Of a stretch of 64,000 bases of DNA, positions 56,238 to 64,000 are shown piece by piece. Under the pieces are notes generated by a model. It saw nothing but the letters and a program-made list of their open reading frames with translations. It did no database searches and was not told where the DNA came from. Within the stretch, counting starts at the first letter, position 1, and every line of letters begins with the position of its first letter. The translations under genes and the position numbers were made by a program. Source of the stretch: Methylocystis bryophila (GTDB taxonomy: Bacteria > Pseudomonadota > Alphaproteobacteria > Rhizobiales > Beijerinckiaceae); assembly GCF_027925445.1 (NCBI RefSeq), contig NZ_AP027149.1, positions 3,112,501 through 3,176,500 on the forward strand, written 5' to 3'.

Positions 56238-59200
56238 GGCGGCGGCGCCGGGAGCGTCGACCGCCAGCCGAAGCGCTGCGCGAGCCGATCGAAATAAAGA
56301 TAGATCACGGGCGTCGTGAAGAGGGTCAGCACCTGGCTGACAATCAGCCCGCCGACGATCGCGTAGCCCAAGGGTCGCCGCAATTCCGATCCCGCGCCCG
56401 AACCCAGCATGAGCGGCACGGCGCCCAAAATCGCGGCCATCGTCGTCATGAGGATCGGACGAAACCGCAGGAGGCAGGCCTGCAGGATCGCCTCGCGCGG
56501 CGCCTTGCCTTCGTTGCGCTCGGCGTCGAGCGCGAAGTCGATCATCATGATCGCGTTCTTTTTGACGATGCCGATGAGCAGGATGATTCCGATGATCGCG
56601 ATGATGTCCAGCTGATAATTGAAGAGCATGAGCGTCACGAGCGCGCCGACGCTCGCGGAAGGAAGCGTCGAGAGAATCGTGATCGGGTGAATGTAGCTTT
56701 CGTAAAGCACGCCCAGCACGATATACATGGCCGTGATTGACGCGAGAATGAGCAGCAGCTGATTGGTGAGCGACGAGCGGAACGCTCCCAGCACGCCCTG
56801 ATAGGCGACGATGAAGCTCCTGGGCAGCTGCATGTCCTTGATCACCCGGTCGAGCGCCTCGGAAGCGGCGCCGAGCCTCGTATGCGGGCCTAGATTGAAG
56901 GAGATCGTCGTCGCGGGGAATTGGCCGAAATGCGTGATCAGCAGCGGCGATGTCCGTTGTCGGACATGGACGATCGCATTGAGCGGCACTTGCCCAAAGG
57001 TCGTCGAAGTGGAGGACGGCAGATAGATCGCCGAAAGATTGTCGATATGCGTCTGAACCGCGGGATCAGACTCCAGGATCACGCGATATTGGTTGTTCTG
57101 CGTGTAAACGGTCGAGACGATGCGCTGTCCAAAGGAATCATAAAGCGCGTTATCGATCGTCGCCGGGGTGACCCCGAACCGCGCAGCGGTCGCGCGGTCG
57201 ATCGTGAGATCGAGGCCGAGGCCGCCCTGCTGCAGATCGCTCGCGACGTCGGCAAGCTCCGGTTGCTCCGCGAGTCGCTGCACGAGCTTCGGCACCCACT
57301 CCTGAAACTCCTGCATGCGCGGATTTTCCAGGATGAACTTGAATTGCGCGCGGGTCACGGTCGCGTCGATCGTCAGATCTTGCACCGGCTGCATGTAAAG
57401 CGTGACGCCTGCGACGCTTGCGACCTGCGTCTGCAGCCGCTGGATAATTTGCGAGGCGCTCAGACTACGTTGATCAAAGGGCTTCAAGTCGATGATGAAG
57501 CGTCCGTTGTTGAGCGTCGGATTGGCGCCGTCGACCCCGATGAAGGAGCTCAAGCTTTCGACGTCCGGGTCCCTCAAGATCACCTTGGCGAGCTCGCCCT
57601 GCAGGCGCGCCATCTCCGCGAATGAAGCGCTTTGCGGCCCGACCGAGATCGCCTGAATCAAGCCAACGTCCTGGACGGGGAAAAAGCCTTTGGGGATGAC
57701 CACGTAGAGAAGCGCGGTCACAGCCAAGGTCGCGAGAGCGACGAAGAGGGTCAGCGGCTGATGATCGAGAACGACCAGCAAGGCGCGGTCGTAGGCGTCG
57801 ATGAGCCAATTGAATCCGCGCTCGGCCGCGAGGTCGAAGCGGCTTCGCTCCGATTCGGGACGATGATGAATAAGCCGGGCGCACATCATCGGGACGAGGG
57901 TGAGCGACACGAAGGCGGAGATCACGATCGTCACGGCCAGCGTGATCGCGAACTCGTGAAACAAGCGGCCAACGACCTCGCGCATGAACAAGAGAGGGAT
58001 CAGCACCGCGATGAGCGAGATCGTGAGCGAGATGATGGTGAAGCCGATCTGCCCTGCCCCTTTGAGAGCGGCCTCCATGGGCTCCATGCCCTCCTCGACG
58101 TAGCGCGCGATATTCTCGATCATGACGATCGCATCGTCCACGACGAATCCCGTGGCGATTGTGAGCGCCATCAGCGAAAGATTGTCCAGGCTGAAACGCC
58201 AAAGATACATGACGCCGAGGCAGCCGATGAGCGACAGAGGCGCCGAGAGGCTCGGGATCAGCGTCGCGGCGATGGTGCGCAGAAAGACGAAGATCACCAG
58301 CACGACGAGCACGATGGCGAGCCCGAGCTCGAACTCGACGTCGTCAACGGAAGCGCGGATCGTAGAGGTGCGATCGCTGATGATGTCGAGATTTACGGAG
58401 CCCGGCAGGCTGTCCTTGAGCGAGGGCAAAAGCTTTTTGATTCCATCGGCGACATCGATGACGTTGGCGCCGGGCTGACGGCGAATGTTCAGAATGATTG
58501 CGGGCGTTTCGTTGGACCAGGCGGCCAGCAGCCTATTTTCGGGCCCGCGGATGATCGTGGCCACGTCCTTCAGCCTGACGGGATTGCCGTTGCGATAGGC
58601 GATGATGACCTGCGCATATTGGTCGGCGTCGAGCAGCTGGTCGTTGGCGTTAATCGTGTAGGCCAGCTCAGGGCCGTCAAAAAATCCTTTGGGCGTGTTG
58701 ACGTTCTGATTGTTGAGCGTCGTTCGCACGTCGTCGATATTGAGCCCATAGGCGGCGAGCGCGCGCGGATTGAGCTGAACCCGCACCGCGGGACGATTGC
58801 CGCCGCTGATCGCCACCTGACCCACGCCCGCCTGCTGCGAGATCTTCTGAGCGAGCCGCGTCTCGGCGAGGTCCTCGATATCGATGAGCGAAAGGGTCTT
58901 CGAGGTCAGCGCCAAGGTCAGAATCGGCGCATCGGCGGGATTGACCTTGGAATAAACGGGCGGCGTAGGCAGATCCGCCGGCAGCAGGTTATTGGCCGCA
59001 TTGATCGCGGCCTGCACTTCCTGCTCGGCCACGTCGAGCGAGAGATCCAGACTGAACTGCAGCGTGATGATCGATGCCCCGGCGGAGCTCGTCGAGATCA
59101 TCTGGTTGATCCCTGGCTGCTGACCGAGCTGCACCTCGAGCGGCGCGGTGACAGACGAGGTCATGACCTCGGGGCTCGCGCCAGGATAGAAGGTCTGCAC

Positions 59201-59338
59201 CTGAATGGTCGGATAATCGACCTCGGGCAGCGTGGCGAGCGGCAAGAGGCGGTACGCCACGAGGCCCGTCAGCAGAATCGCCACCATGAGCAGGGAGGTG
59301 GCGACCGGCCGCATGATGAAGGGCTCGGAGACGTTCAT
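56234..59338 (-). CDS. RND multidrug efflux pump, MdtB-like
   Basis: 1034 residues, normal family length. MRPVATSLLMVAILLTGLVAYRLLPLA start, ATGFVVDDAIVMIEN with the proton-relay Asp pair, GIVKKNAIMMIDFA. Inner-membrane component that exports drugs or other small molecules with the fusion protein and outer-membrane factor encoded next to it. Lies 27 bases after the membrane-fusion protein gene. Confidence 0.94.
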   Translation of the reverse strand: MNVSEPFIMRPVATSLLMVAILLTGLVAYRLLPLATLPEVDYPTIQVQTFYPGASPEVMTSSVTAPLEVQLGQQPGINQMISTSSAGASIITLQFSLDLSLDVAEQEVQAAINAANNLLPADLPTPPVYSKVNPADAPILTLALTSKTLSLIDIEDLAETRLAQKISQQAGVGQVAISGGNRPAVRVQLNPRALAAYGLNIDDVRTTLNNQNVNTPKGFFDGPELAYTINANDQLLDADQYAQVIIAYRNGNPVRLKDVATIIRGPENRLLAAWSNETPAIILNIRRQPGANVIDVADGIKKLLPSLKDSLPGSVNLDIISDRTSTIRASVDDVEFELGLAIVLVVLVIFVFLRTIAATLIPSLSAPLSLIGCLGVMYLWRFSLDNLSLMALTIATGFVVDDAIVMIENIARYVEEGMEPMEAALKGAGQIGFTIISLTISLIAVLIPLLFMREVVGRLFHEFAITLAVTIVISAFVSLTLVPMMCARLIHHRPESERSRFDLAAERGFNWLIDAYDRALLVVLDHQPLTLFVALATLAVTALLYVVIPKGFFPVQDVGLIQAISVGPQSASFAEMARLQGELAKVILRDPDVESLSSFIGVDGANPTLNNGRFIIDLKPFDQRSLSASQIIQRLQTQVASVAGVTLYMQPVQDLTIDATVTRAQFKFILENPRMQEFQEWVPKLVQRLAEQPELADVASDLQQGGLGLDLTIDRATAARFGVTPATIDNALYDSFGQRIVSTVYTQNNQYRVILESDPAVQTHIDNLSAIYLPSSTSTTFGQVPLNAIVHVRQRTSPLLITHFGQFPATTISFNLGPHTRLGAASEALDRVIKDMQLPRSFIVAYQGVLGAFRSSLTNQLLLILASITAMYIVLGVLYESYIHPITILSTLPSASVGALVTLMLFNYQLDIIAIIGIILLIGIVKKNAIMMIDFALDAERNEGKAPREAILQACLLRFRPILMTTMAAILGAVPLMLGSGAGSELRRPLGYAIVGGLIVSQVLTLFTTPVIYLYFDRLAQRFGWRSTLPAPPP

Positions 59339-59365
59339 CGATCCTCTGTCGGTTCGAGAGCTTTC

Positions 59366-60538
59366 TTACTGCGGCGCGACGACGCTCATGCCTTCGCGGA
59401 GTCGATCAGTGCCTTCGGTCACCACTCGATCCCCAGGGGAGAGGCCCGACGTCACCGCGGTAATGTCTTCTTCCGAAGGTCCTAGCACGAGCTTGCGCAC
59501 GGAAACCTTGTTCTGCGCGTCGACCACCCAGGCGTAGGCGCCCGGGGCGCCCCGCTGCACGGCGGCGTTGGGAATTCTGACCACGTCGCGCAGGGTGCGA
59601 ACGAGCAAGCGCGCATTGACGAATTGGCTTGGGAAGAGCTTGTTTTCCTTGTTCTCAAAGCTCGCGCGAAATTTCACCATGCCCGTCGTCGTGTCGACTT
59701 GGCTGTCGATGGCGTATAATTCGCCGACGCCGAGTTGATGAATATTGGCGCGATCGAAGGCGAAGACCGACAGCCGGCTTCCCGCATTCAATTGCGGCAG
59801 AATGTCGGGGACTTGGTCTTGGGGAAGCGGGAAGATCACAGTAATGGGCTGCAGCTGGGTGATGACCGCGAGCGTGCTGTTCGTGGTCGTCTGCACATAA
59901 TTGCCTGGATCAACGAGGCGCAGGCCGACGCGTCCGTCAATGTGCGAAACGATATGGGCGTAAATCAGATTGAGCTTCTGCTGATCGATCAACGCCTGGT
60001 CGGTTTTGACCGAGCCCTCGTATTGCTTGACGAGAAAGACTTGGTCCTCCTCGGTCTGGCGGGCGATGGAGTTCTGCTTCAGGAGCGTCTGATAGCGGCC
60101 GAGATTGACCCTCGCCTGTTCGAGCAGGCCCTGGTCATGCGCGAGTTGCCCCTCATATTGCGCTAAGGCGATCTCATAAGGTCGTGGGTCGATCTGAGCC
60201 AGAAAGTCGCCCTTCTTGACGATCTGGCCCTCCTTGAACGCGACCTGCGTCAGCTGGCCGCTGATCTGGGTGACGACACTGACGGTCGCGAGCGGCGTCA
60301 CTGTGCCGAGGCCAATGGCGAAAACCCTTACGTCGCCCTTGCCGATCGTGGCGACGCCCACCGATTGCGGCGGAGCGCCATGGCTTTGGTTTTTCGTCCC
60401 GCCCCAGTAACTCCACGCGAGATAGGCGAGGATCGCGAGCGCCGCTCCCGCGAGCGCGAGGCGAGCGTAAGTACGTCGCCTCTGAGCGGGTTGCTCGGTC
60501 TGGACATCGCTCGCATTTTCCGACGTCATCGTCTCCAC
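59366..60538 (-). CDS. Membrane fusion protein of RND efflux system, MdtA-like
   Basis: 390 residues. N-terminal membrane anchor (about 27-45), lipoyl/barrel-sandwich halves (VVTQISGQLTQVAFKEGQIVKKGDFLAQIDP, key residues GQL..V.EGQ.VKKGD.LA.IDP), a helical hairpin (about 130-185) and a beta-barrel with AVQRGAPGAYAWVVDAQN. It bridges the pumps to the outer-membrane channel. ATG at 60538 (a second at 60529). First gene of the three-gene minus-strand unit. Confidence 0.93.
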   Translation of the reverse strand: METMTSENASDVQTEQPAQRRRTYARLALAGAALAILAYLAWSYWGGTKNQSHGAPPQSVGVATIGKGDVRVFAIGLGTVTPLATVSVVTQISGQLTQVAFKEGQIVKKGDFLAQIDPRPYEIALAQYEGQLAHDQGLLEQARVNLGRYQTLLKQNSIARQTEEDQVFLVKQYEGSVKTDQALIDQQKLNLIYAHIVSHIDGRVGLRLVDPGNYVQTTTNSTLAVITQLQPITVIFPLPQDQVPDILPQLNAGSRLSVFAFDRANIHQLGVGELYAIDSQVDTTTGMVKFRASFENKENKLFPSQFVNARLLVRTLRDVVRIPNAAVQRGAPGAYAWVVDAQNKVSVRKLVLGPSEEDITAVTSGLSPGDRVVTEGTDRLREGMSVVAPQ

Positions 60539-60862
60539 GGGATTCCTCAGCGCTCAGACGCTTACGCTTCATCAAGTTGAGGTCGTCGCGTCAAGCGGCT
60601 CGCCCGCAAAATCTCTTACAACGCTGGAACAGATCAAGAGCGTCCGAAAAGTGTCCACGGCGCCATAATTCTGGGGAATTCTCTTGCCACGCCTTGAACC
60701 GTCAGCGCGCGGACGACAGCACTCGGCCGGCGGGCTCCAAGCCTCCTCGCCCTCGCTCGACCCGAGCCACGCGTCAATCTCCGCTCGGCTTCGGGACGTC
60801 CTTATGGGAAGACAGGGCATGGCCAAGCCAAACTCGCTACGGGGCGCCTCGGAGATTGTCGC
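60539..60862. other. Divergent promoter region of the efflux system
   Basis: 324 bases between the fusion-protein and outer-membrane-factor genes, expected to control both. No clear palindromic operator or local regulator gene was seen. Confidence 0.35.
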
Positions 60863-62407
60863 GTGAAACACTCAGGATTCGCGCCCTTAGCGCTCGCTTT
60901 CGCGCTTTCAGGCTGCATGGTCGGCCCCGACTACGTCAAGCCTCCCGTTCTGACGCCGGAAAAATTCAAGGAGCTCAAGGGCAATCTGGTCAAGGGCTGG
61001 AAGCTCGCGGCGCCGCGCGAGAGCGTTGACGCCGGCCCTTGGTGGGCAGTCTACAAGGACCCGACGCTCGACGAGCTGGAAGAACAGGTCGCTCTCTCCA
61101 ACCAAAATGTCGCCGCCGCGGTGGAGGCCTATGAGCAGGCGCGCACGCTCATTCGCGAGGCGCAGGCCACCCTCTTTCCGACTGTCACCGCCGGTTATGG
61201 CACAACGCGCCAATATACGGGCGCAGCGCTGTTCAACTCGGGATCCTCCACCACGACCGCGACTTCGGGCTCAGGCTCCACGAGCAGCACCACCACGACG
61301 ACTCCGAGCACCACCGGGAACCGCGGCCGCGTAACCGCCACCTACACGGCGCAAGGCACGCTGACCTGGACCGTCGACATCTGGGGCCAGATCCGGCGGC
61401 AGATCGAGAGCAATATCGCGGGGGCGCAGGTGAGCGCGGCGAATCTCGCCAACGCCAAGCTCACTGCTCAAGCCGCCCTGGCCACGGCCTATTTCAATCT
61501 GCGGGCCGCTTATTCGCTCAGGGACATCCTTGAGCGGACCGCCGCCGAATACCAGCGGACGCTGGACATCACGCGCAATCAATACAAGGCCGGCACCGCG
61601 GCCGAGGCCGACGTGGTGGCCGCCGAGACCCAGCTGCTCGCGACGCAGGCCCAGGCGATCAACACCGGCGTCGCCATCGCACAGATGCAGCACGCCATAG
61701 CCATATTGATCGGCAAGCCGCCGGCGGATTTATCCCTGCCGCCGATGCGCCTCACGGGGTTCGTCCCCTCTTTCCCGGCGGACGTTCCCTCCGCGCTCCT
61801 GGAGCGGCGCCCAGATATCGCAGCGGCCGAGCGCACGATGCAGGAAGAAAACGCGCTGATCGGCGTGGCTGTGGCGGCCTATTATCCCAACATCACGCTC
61901 TCGGCGGATCTCGGCTTCACCGGCCATGTTCCGTTGCCGTTCAATCCCGCGCACGAGTTCTGGTCGCTGAGCGCCCTGGCGATGGAAACGGTGTTCGAAG
62001 GCGGCATACGCTCGGCGCAAGTCGATTCCGCCACCTCGACCTATCGGGAGAGCGTCGCGAATTATCGCCAGACCGTGCTGACGGCGTTCCAGCAAGTCGA
62101 GGATCAGCTCGCGGCGATTCGCATCCAAAGCAAGCAGCTCAAGGTGCAGCAGGAGGCCGTCACAGCGGCAAGAAAGGCGGTGACCTATTATTTGAACCAG
62201 TACCGCGCGGGCGTCGTCGCCTTCACCTCTGTCGTCGTCGCCGAGGCGTCGTTGCTTGCGACGGAGCAATCAGCCTTGACGACCCGGCAGGACCTCTTCC
62301 TCGCGAGCGTCGCGCTCATCGAGGCGCTGGGCGGCGGCTGGGACAAGTCGCAGTTGCCGGGAGAGTTTGGAGTGCAAACCGGCCCTTCGCTCTTCCCGCA
62401 GCGCTGA
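60863..62407 (+). CDS. NodT-family outer-membrane efflux lipoprotein
   Basis: 514 residues. Lipobox ALSGC (Cys18) with the NodT-type MVGPDYVKPPV start, and two TolC-like helical repeats with LLERRPDIAAAE and TVFEGGIRSAQV. A Thr/Ser-rich insertion sits at about residues 127-157 (SSTTTATSGSGSTSSTTTTT), where one strand-loop of the barrel is expected, so it may be surface exposed. GTG start. Divergent partner of the MdtABC-like genes. Confidence 0.92.
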   Translation: MKHSGFAPLALAFALSGCMVGPDYVKPPVLTPEKFKELKGNLVKGWKLAAPRESVDAGPWWAVYKDPTLDELEEQVALSNQNVAAAVEAYEQARTLIREAQATLFPTVTAGYGTTRQYTGAALFNSGSSTTTATSGSGSTSSTTTTTPSTTGNRGRVTATYTAQGTLTWTVDIWGQIRRQIESNIAGAQVSAANLANAKLTAQAALATAYFNLRAAYSLRDILERTAAEYQRTLDITRNQYKAGTAAEADVVAAETQLLATQAQAINTGVAIAQMQHAIAILIGKPPADLSLPPMRLTGFVPSFPADVPSALLERRPDIAAAERTMQEENALIGVAVAAYYPNITLSADLGFTGHVPLPFNPAHEFWSLSALAMETVFEGGIRSAQVDSATSTYRESVANYRQTVLTAFQQVEDQLAAIRIQSKQLKVQQEAVTAARKAVTYYLNQYRAGVVAFTSVVVAEASLLATEQSALTTRQDLFLASVALIEALGGGWDKSQLPGEFGVQTGPSLFPQR

Positions 62408-62427
62408 CCGGCTCAAAACACCGTGTC

Positions 62428-62934
62428 TTACCTGACGATCTTTACGCCTTTCGCATCGTCGACGGCCGTGAGCGTCAATATGAAGCGCGCATTCCGCAGC
62501 GCAAGCTTCGTGACATTCCCCCAGTCGCCGTACGAACTCGCATCAAGATTGAAATGCTTTTGCTCGCCCGGCTGAATACCCCCCGGGACGGATAAATCGA
62601 AGTCCTGAGAGGCCAGAGGCACGGATCTTCCCGCGTCCTTCAGAACTCCGGTGAGGTAAATCTTGCTAATGGTGACGGCGCTCTTGTTTTTCACCGTAAA
62701 GGTAATGGTCGGCTGCTCCAGGCCGCCATAACTTTGAATAACGACATCACGAATCACGAATCTTGGATGTTCAACTTCGACTTGCTCAATCGTCGACGGA
62801 GAGGCCGTCTGCAGAGTATTGAACGAGGTTATATCAAAGGCGAAGGCGTCGGCAGACAAGCAAACGCACATAGCAAAAAGCGCGGCGACGCTCTTCGATC
62901 CCTTGGCAAAAAAATGAGAGCCGAATTTTCGCAT
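62428..62934 (-). CDS. Exported hypothetical protein with Ig-like fold
   Basis: 168 residues. Signal peptide to about residue 31 (SADAFA). The mature part is beta-rich with alternating segments typical of an immunoglobulin-like sandwich: PRFVIRDVVIQSYGG, QPTITFTVKNKSAVTISKIYLTG, GEQKHFNLDASSYG and NARFILTLTAVDD. It converges with the NodT gene. Function unknown. Confidence 0.72.
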   Translation of the reverse strand: MRKFGSHFFAKGSKSVAALFAMCVCLSADAFAFDITSFNTLQTASPSTIEQVEVEHPRFVIRDVVIQSYGGLEQPTITFTVKNKSAVTISKIYLTGVLKDAGRSVPLASQDFDLSVPGGIQPGEQKHFNLDASSYGDWGNVTKLALRNARFILTLTAVDDAKGVKIVR

Positions 62935-62961
62935 GCAGCACGCTCCGATTTTTCAGAAAGG

Positions 62962-63010
62962 AGCGCGTTTGCTGCGTTCAGGCGATCTCGCCTGAGCGCA
63001 GCGCGATAGA
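62962..63010. repeat. Fragment related to module C
   Basis: CTGCGTTCAGGCGATCTCGCCTGAGCGCAGCGCG: GCGTTCAGGCGA pairs with TCGCCTGAGCGC. It resembles the CAGGCGATTTCGCC core of module C at 17697. It lies just upstream of the exported hypothetical's start. Confidence 0.45.
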
Positions 63011-63211
63011 GCCGCCTGTGAGAGCCGCCCGAATTTCCGAACCGCTGCAATATGGATCATGACCGCTGATGATAAGCTTCTGGCAGGCCGATTCAAGCCG
63101 TAACTTCTTTCAGCCAGGCCCGAGACCAGGCGCGCCGTCGGCCGCCTCGGCTGTCGCGTCATGCAGCGCTTATCGGGGCGTTTTGAGGAATTCCCCTCTT
63201 CAGGCCGCTTT

Positions 63212-63574
63212 CTACGAGGAACCCTTGCTCACGACGGTCACTTCGCGGGAAATCTTCTCCACGAAGCCCTCGGTCGGCTTGGCCAGCGCCTCGAGAAGAT
63301 TGAAATAAAAATCGTTGAGCTGGCGGGCCCGGTCCCAATAGTCCCGCCGCGCTCCGTTCAGGAACTCGGTCTGCGCCTCGACCGCTTCGCCGAAGGACCT
63401 TACGCCAAGGATTTTACGGGCATAGACCTGCGCATCCTGAAAGGCCTTGCTCGAATAATTCTTTTGGCCCTCGGCCGCGACCTCGAACTCTCTGGTGAGC
63501 GCGGCGGGGACGGCGGTCGCCGCTTCAAAGCCTTCTCTGCTCAGCCTCTGCACTCTATCAACATAGTCGAACAT
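63212..63574 (-). CDS. Phasin family protein
   Basis: 120 residues, helical and amphipathic, with no signal peptide. Phasin-type text: LSREGFEAATAVPAALTREFEVAAEGQKNYSSKAFQD, then VRSFGEAVEAQTEFLNGARRDYWDRARQLNDFYFNLL (key residues F.EA...Q..F......D). Phasins coat polyhydroxyalkanoate granules, consistent with a type II methanotroph. ATG at 63574. Confidence 0.82.
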   Translation of the reverse strand: MFDYVDRVQRLSREGFEAATAVPAALTREFEVAAEGQKNYSSKAFQDAQVYARKILGVRSFGEAVEAQTEFLNGARRDYWDRARQLNDFYFNLLEALAKPTEGFVEKISREVTVVSKGSS

Positions 63575-63882
63575 GGCTTTTGCTCCTGGGTAGCCGCGCT
63601 TCGCCGCGGCGACGTTTCATAAAACGACGCTCGCGGCCGCGGAATGGAGGAAAGTACTTAATCGGCCGGTCTCATGGTCGGGACCGATGCGCTCAAGCGA
63701 CTCATCGGCTGAAGGGTTCAGCCCCTTTGCGCCGCCGACAACCCGTCACGCTTGCCAAAGGCCCAGGTCGCCCGATTTCTTCCGCATCGAGGGCCAAGCG
63801 CCTTCCGCCGACAAGGGCGAGCATAGCGATGAAAGCCTCTTTGACGAACGCGGCGGCGATTGAGAAGGCGATGACCTCGCCG

Positions 63883-64000
63883 TCATCGGTCTTCGATCGG
63901 CCAGATGAGGTTGTCTCGTCCGACCTCCCCACGCCGCAAAAAATTGAAATTCTGCGTCGGTGGCAATTCGACGCGCATGCGCTCCAGCGCGCCACTGATG
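63883..64000 (-). CDS. C-terminal fragment of an unidentified protein, cut by right edge
   Basis: The last 38 codons of a frame entering from the right edge: LERMRVELPPTQNFNF, then LRRGEVGRDNLIWPIEDR and a stop. Composition looks like real protein, and the frame stays open to the edge. Family not recognised. An overlapping frame (63702-63995) is also open but less protein-like. Confidence 0.4.
   Translation of the reverse strand, partial: ISGALERMRVELPPTQNFNFLRRGEVGRDNLIWPIEDR

Noticed and set aside
57632..59485. A 617-codon open frame antisense to the MdtB-like pump
   Set aside because: Charged, repeat-free composition without motifs; the pump frame on the other strand is full length and conserved.
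63702..63995. 97-codon frame near the right edge
   Set aside because: Its first third overlaps a better-looking C-terminal fragment in another frame, and the start lacks a ribosome site; evidence too thin for a gene call.

Overview
The window comes from a GC-rich alphaproteobacterium, most likely a methanotroph of the Methylocystis/Methylosinus group. Three things point there: a particulate methane monooxygenase-like operon in A-B-C order (the pxm arrangement), a mesaconyl-CoA hydratase of the ethylmalonyl-CoA pathway, and Rhizobiales-type housekeeping order (rpoZ, relA/spoT, pdxJ, acpS, lepB, rnc, era). No phage, insertion sequence, CRISPR array or rRNA was seen. There is one tRNA, tRNA-Ala(CGC).

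Layout. 1-6.9 kb: an amidinotransferase cut by the left edge, a glycine-rich autotransporter, an ICMT-like membrane methyltransferase and several small proteins, one behind a twin-palindrome promoter. 6.9-10.6 kb: the pdxJ-acpS-lepB-rnc-era run on the minus strand. 10.8-15.2 kb: modABC for molybdate uptake, a small hypothetical and an exported beta-propeller. 15.3-18.3 kb: relA/spoT and rpoZ. 18.6-20.5 kb: a lower-GC pair, a DJ-1/PfpI protein and a GlxA/AraC regulator. 20.6-25.3 kb: gltB without gltD.

25.9-33.8 kb is an envelope region. It contains an exosortase with its Cys/Arg/His triad, an overlapping membrane-anchored partner, a tiny exported protein with a PEP-CTERM-like tail and a larger predicted substrate with a matching tail. 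A third small protein shares a duplicated promoter with the larger substrate. A HAF-repeat protein, a CAP-domain lipoprotein and a TAXI receptor flank this cassette. 33.8-39.2 kb: a catalytic/non-catalytic M16 peptidase pair, an exported hypothetical and a RhlE-type helicase with a terminator.

39.4-46.3 kb is centred on pxmABC, whose subunits keep the known copper ligands. A divergent LysR regulator has a near-ideal operator in the shared intergenic region. An enolase-superfamily enzyme and a tautomerase lie downstream, and an MRJP-like beta-propeller lies beyond the regulator. 46.6-52.8 kb: ftsEX, a YdcF protein, an orphan Phd-type antitoxin, a His-rich exported peptide, mesaconyl-CoA hydratase, YggU/YggT-family proteins and tRNA-Ala. 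52.9-62.4 kb: an MdtABC-like efflux system with two RND pumps and a divergent NodT-type outer-membrane factor. 62.4-64 kb: an exported hypothetical, a phasin and a fragment at the right edge.

A composite palindromic repeat family (modules of about 50 bp) sits in many intergenic gaps, at about 6.4, 17.6, 36.7, 45.1, 49.1, 50.3 and 52.5 kb. Start codons were chosen by ribosome binding site, operon overlap and signal peptide. Several genes appear to start with GTG or TTG.
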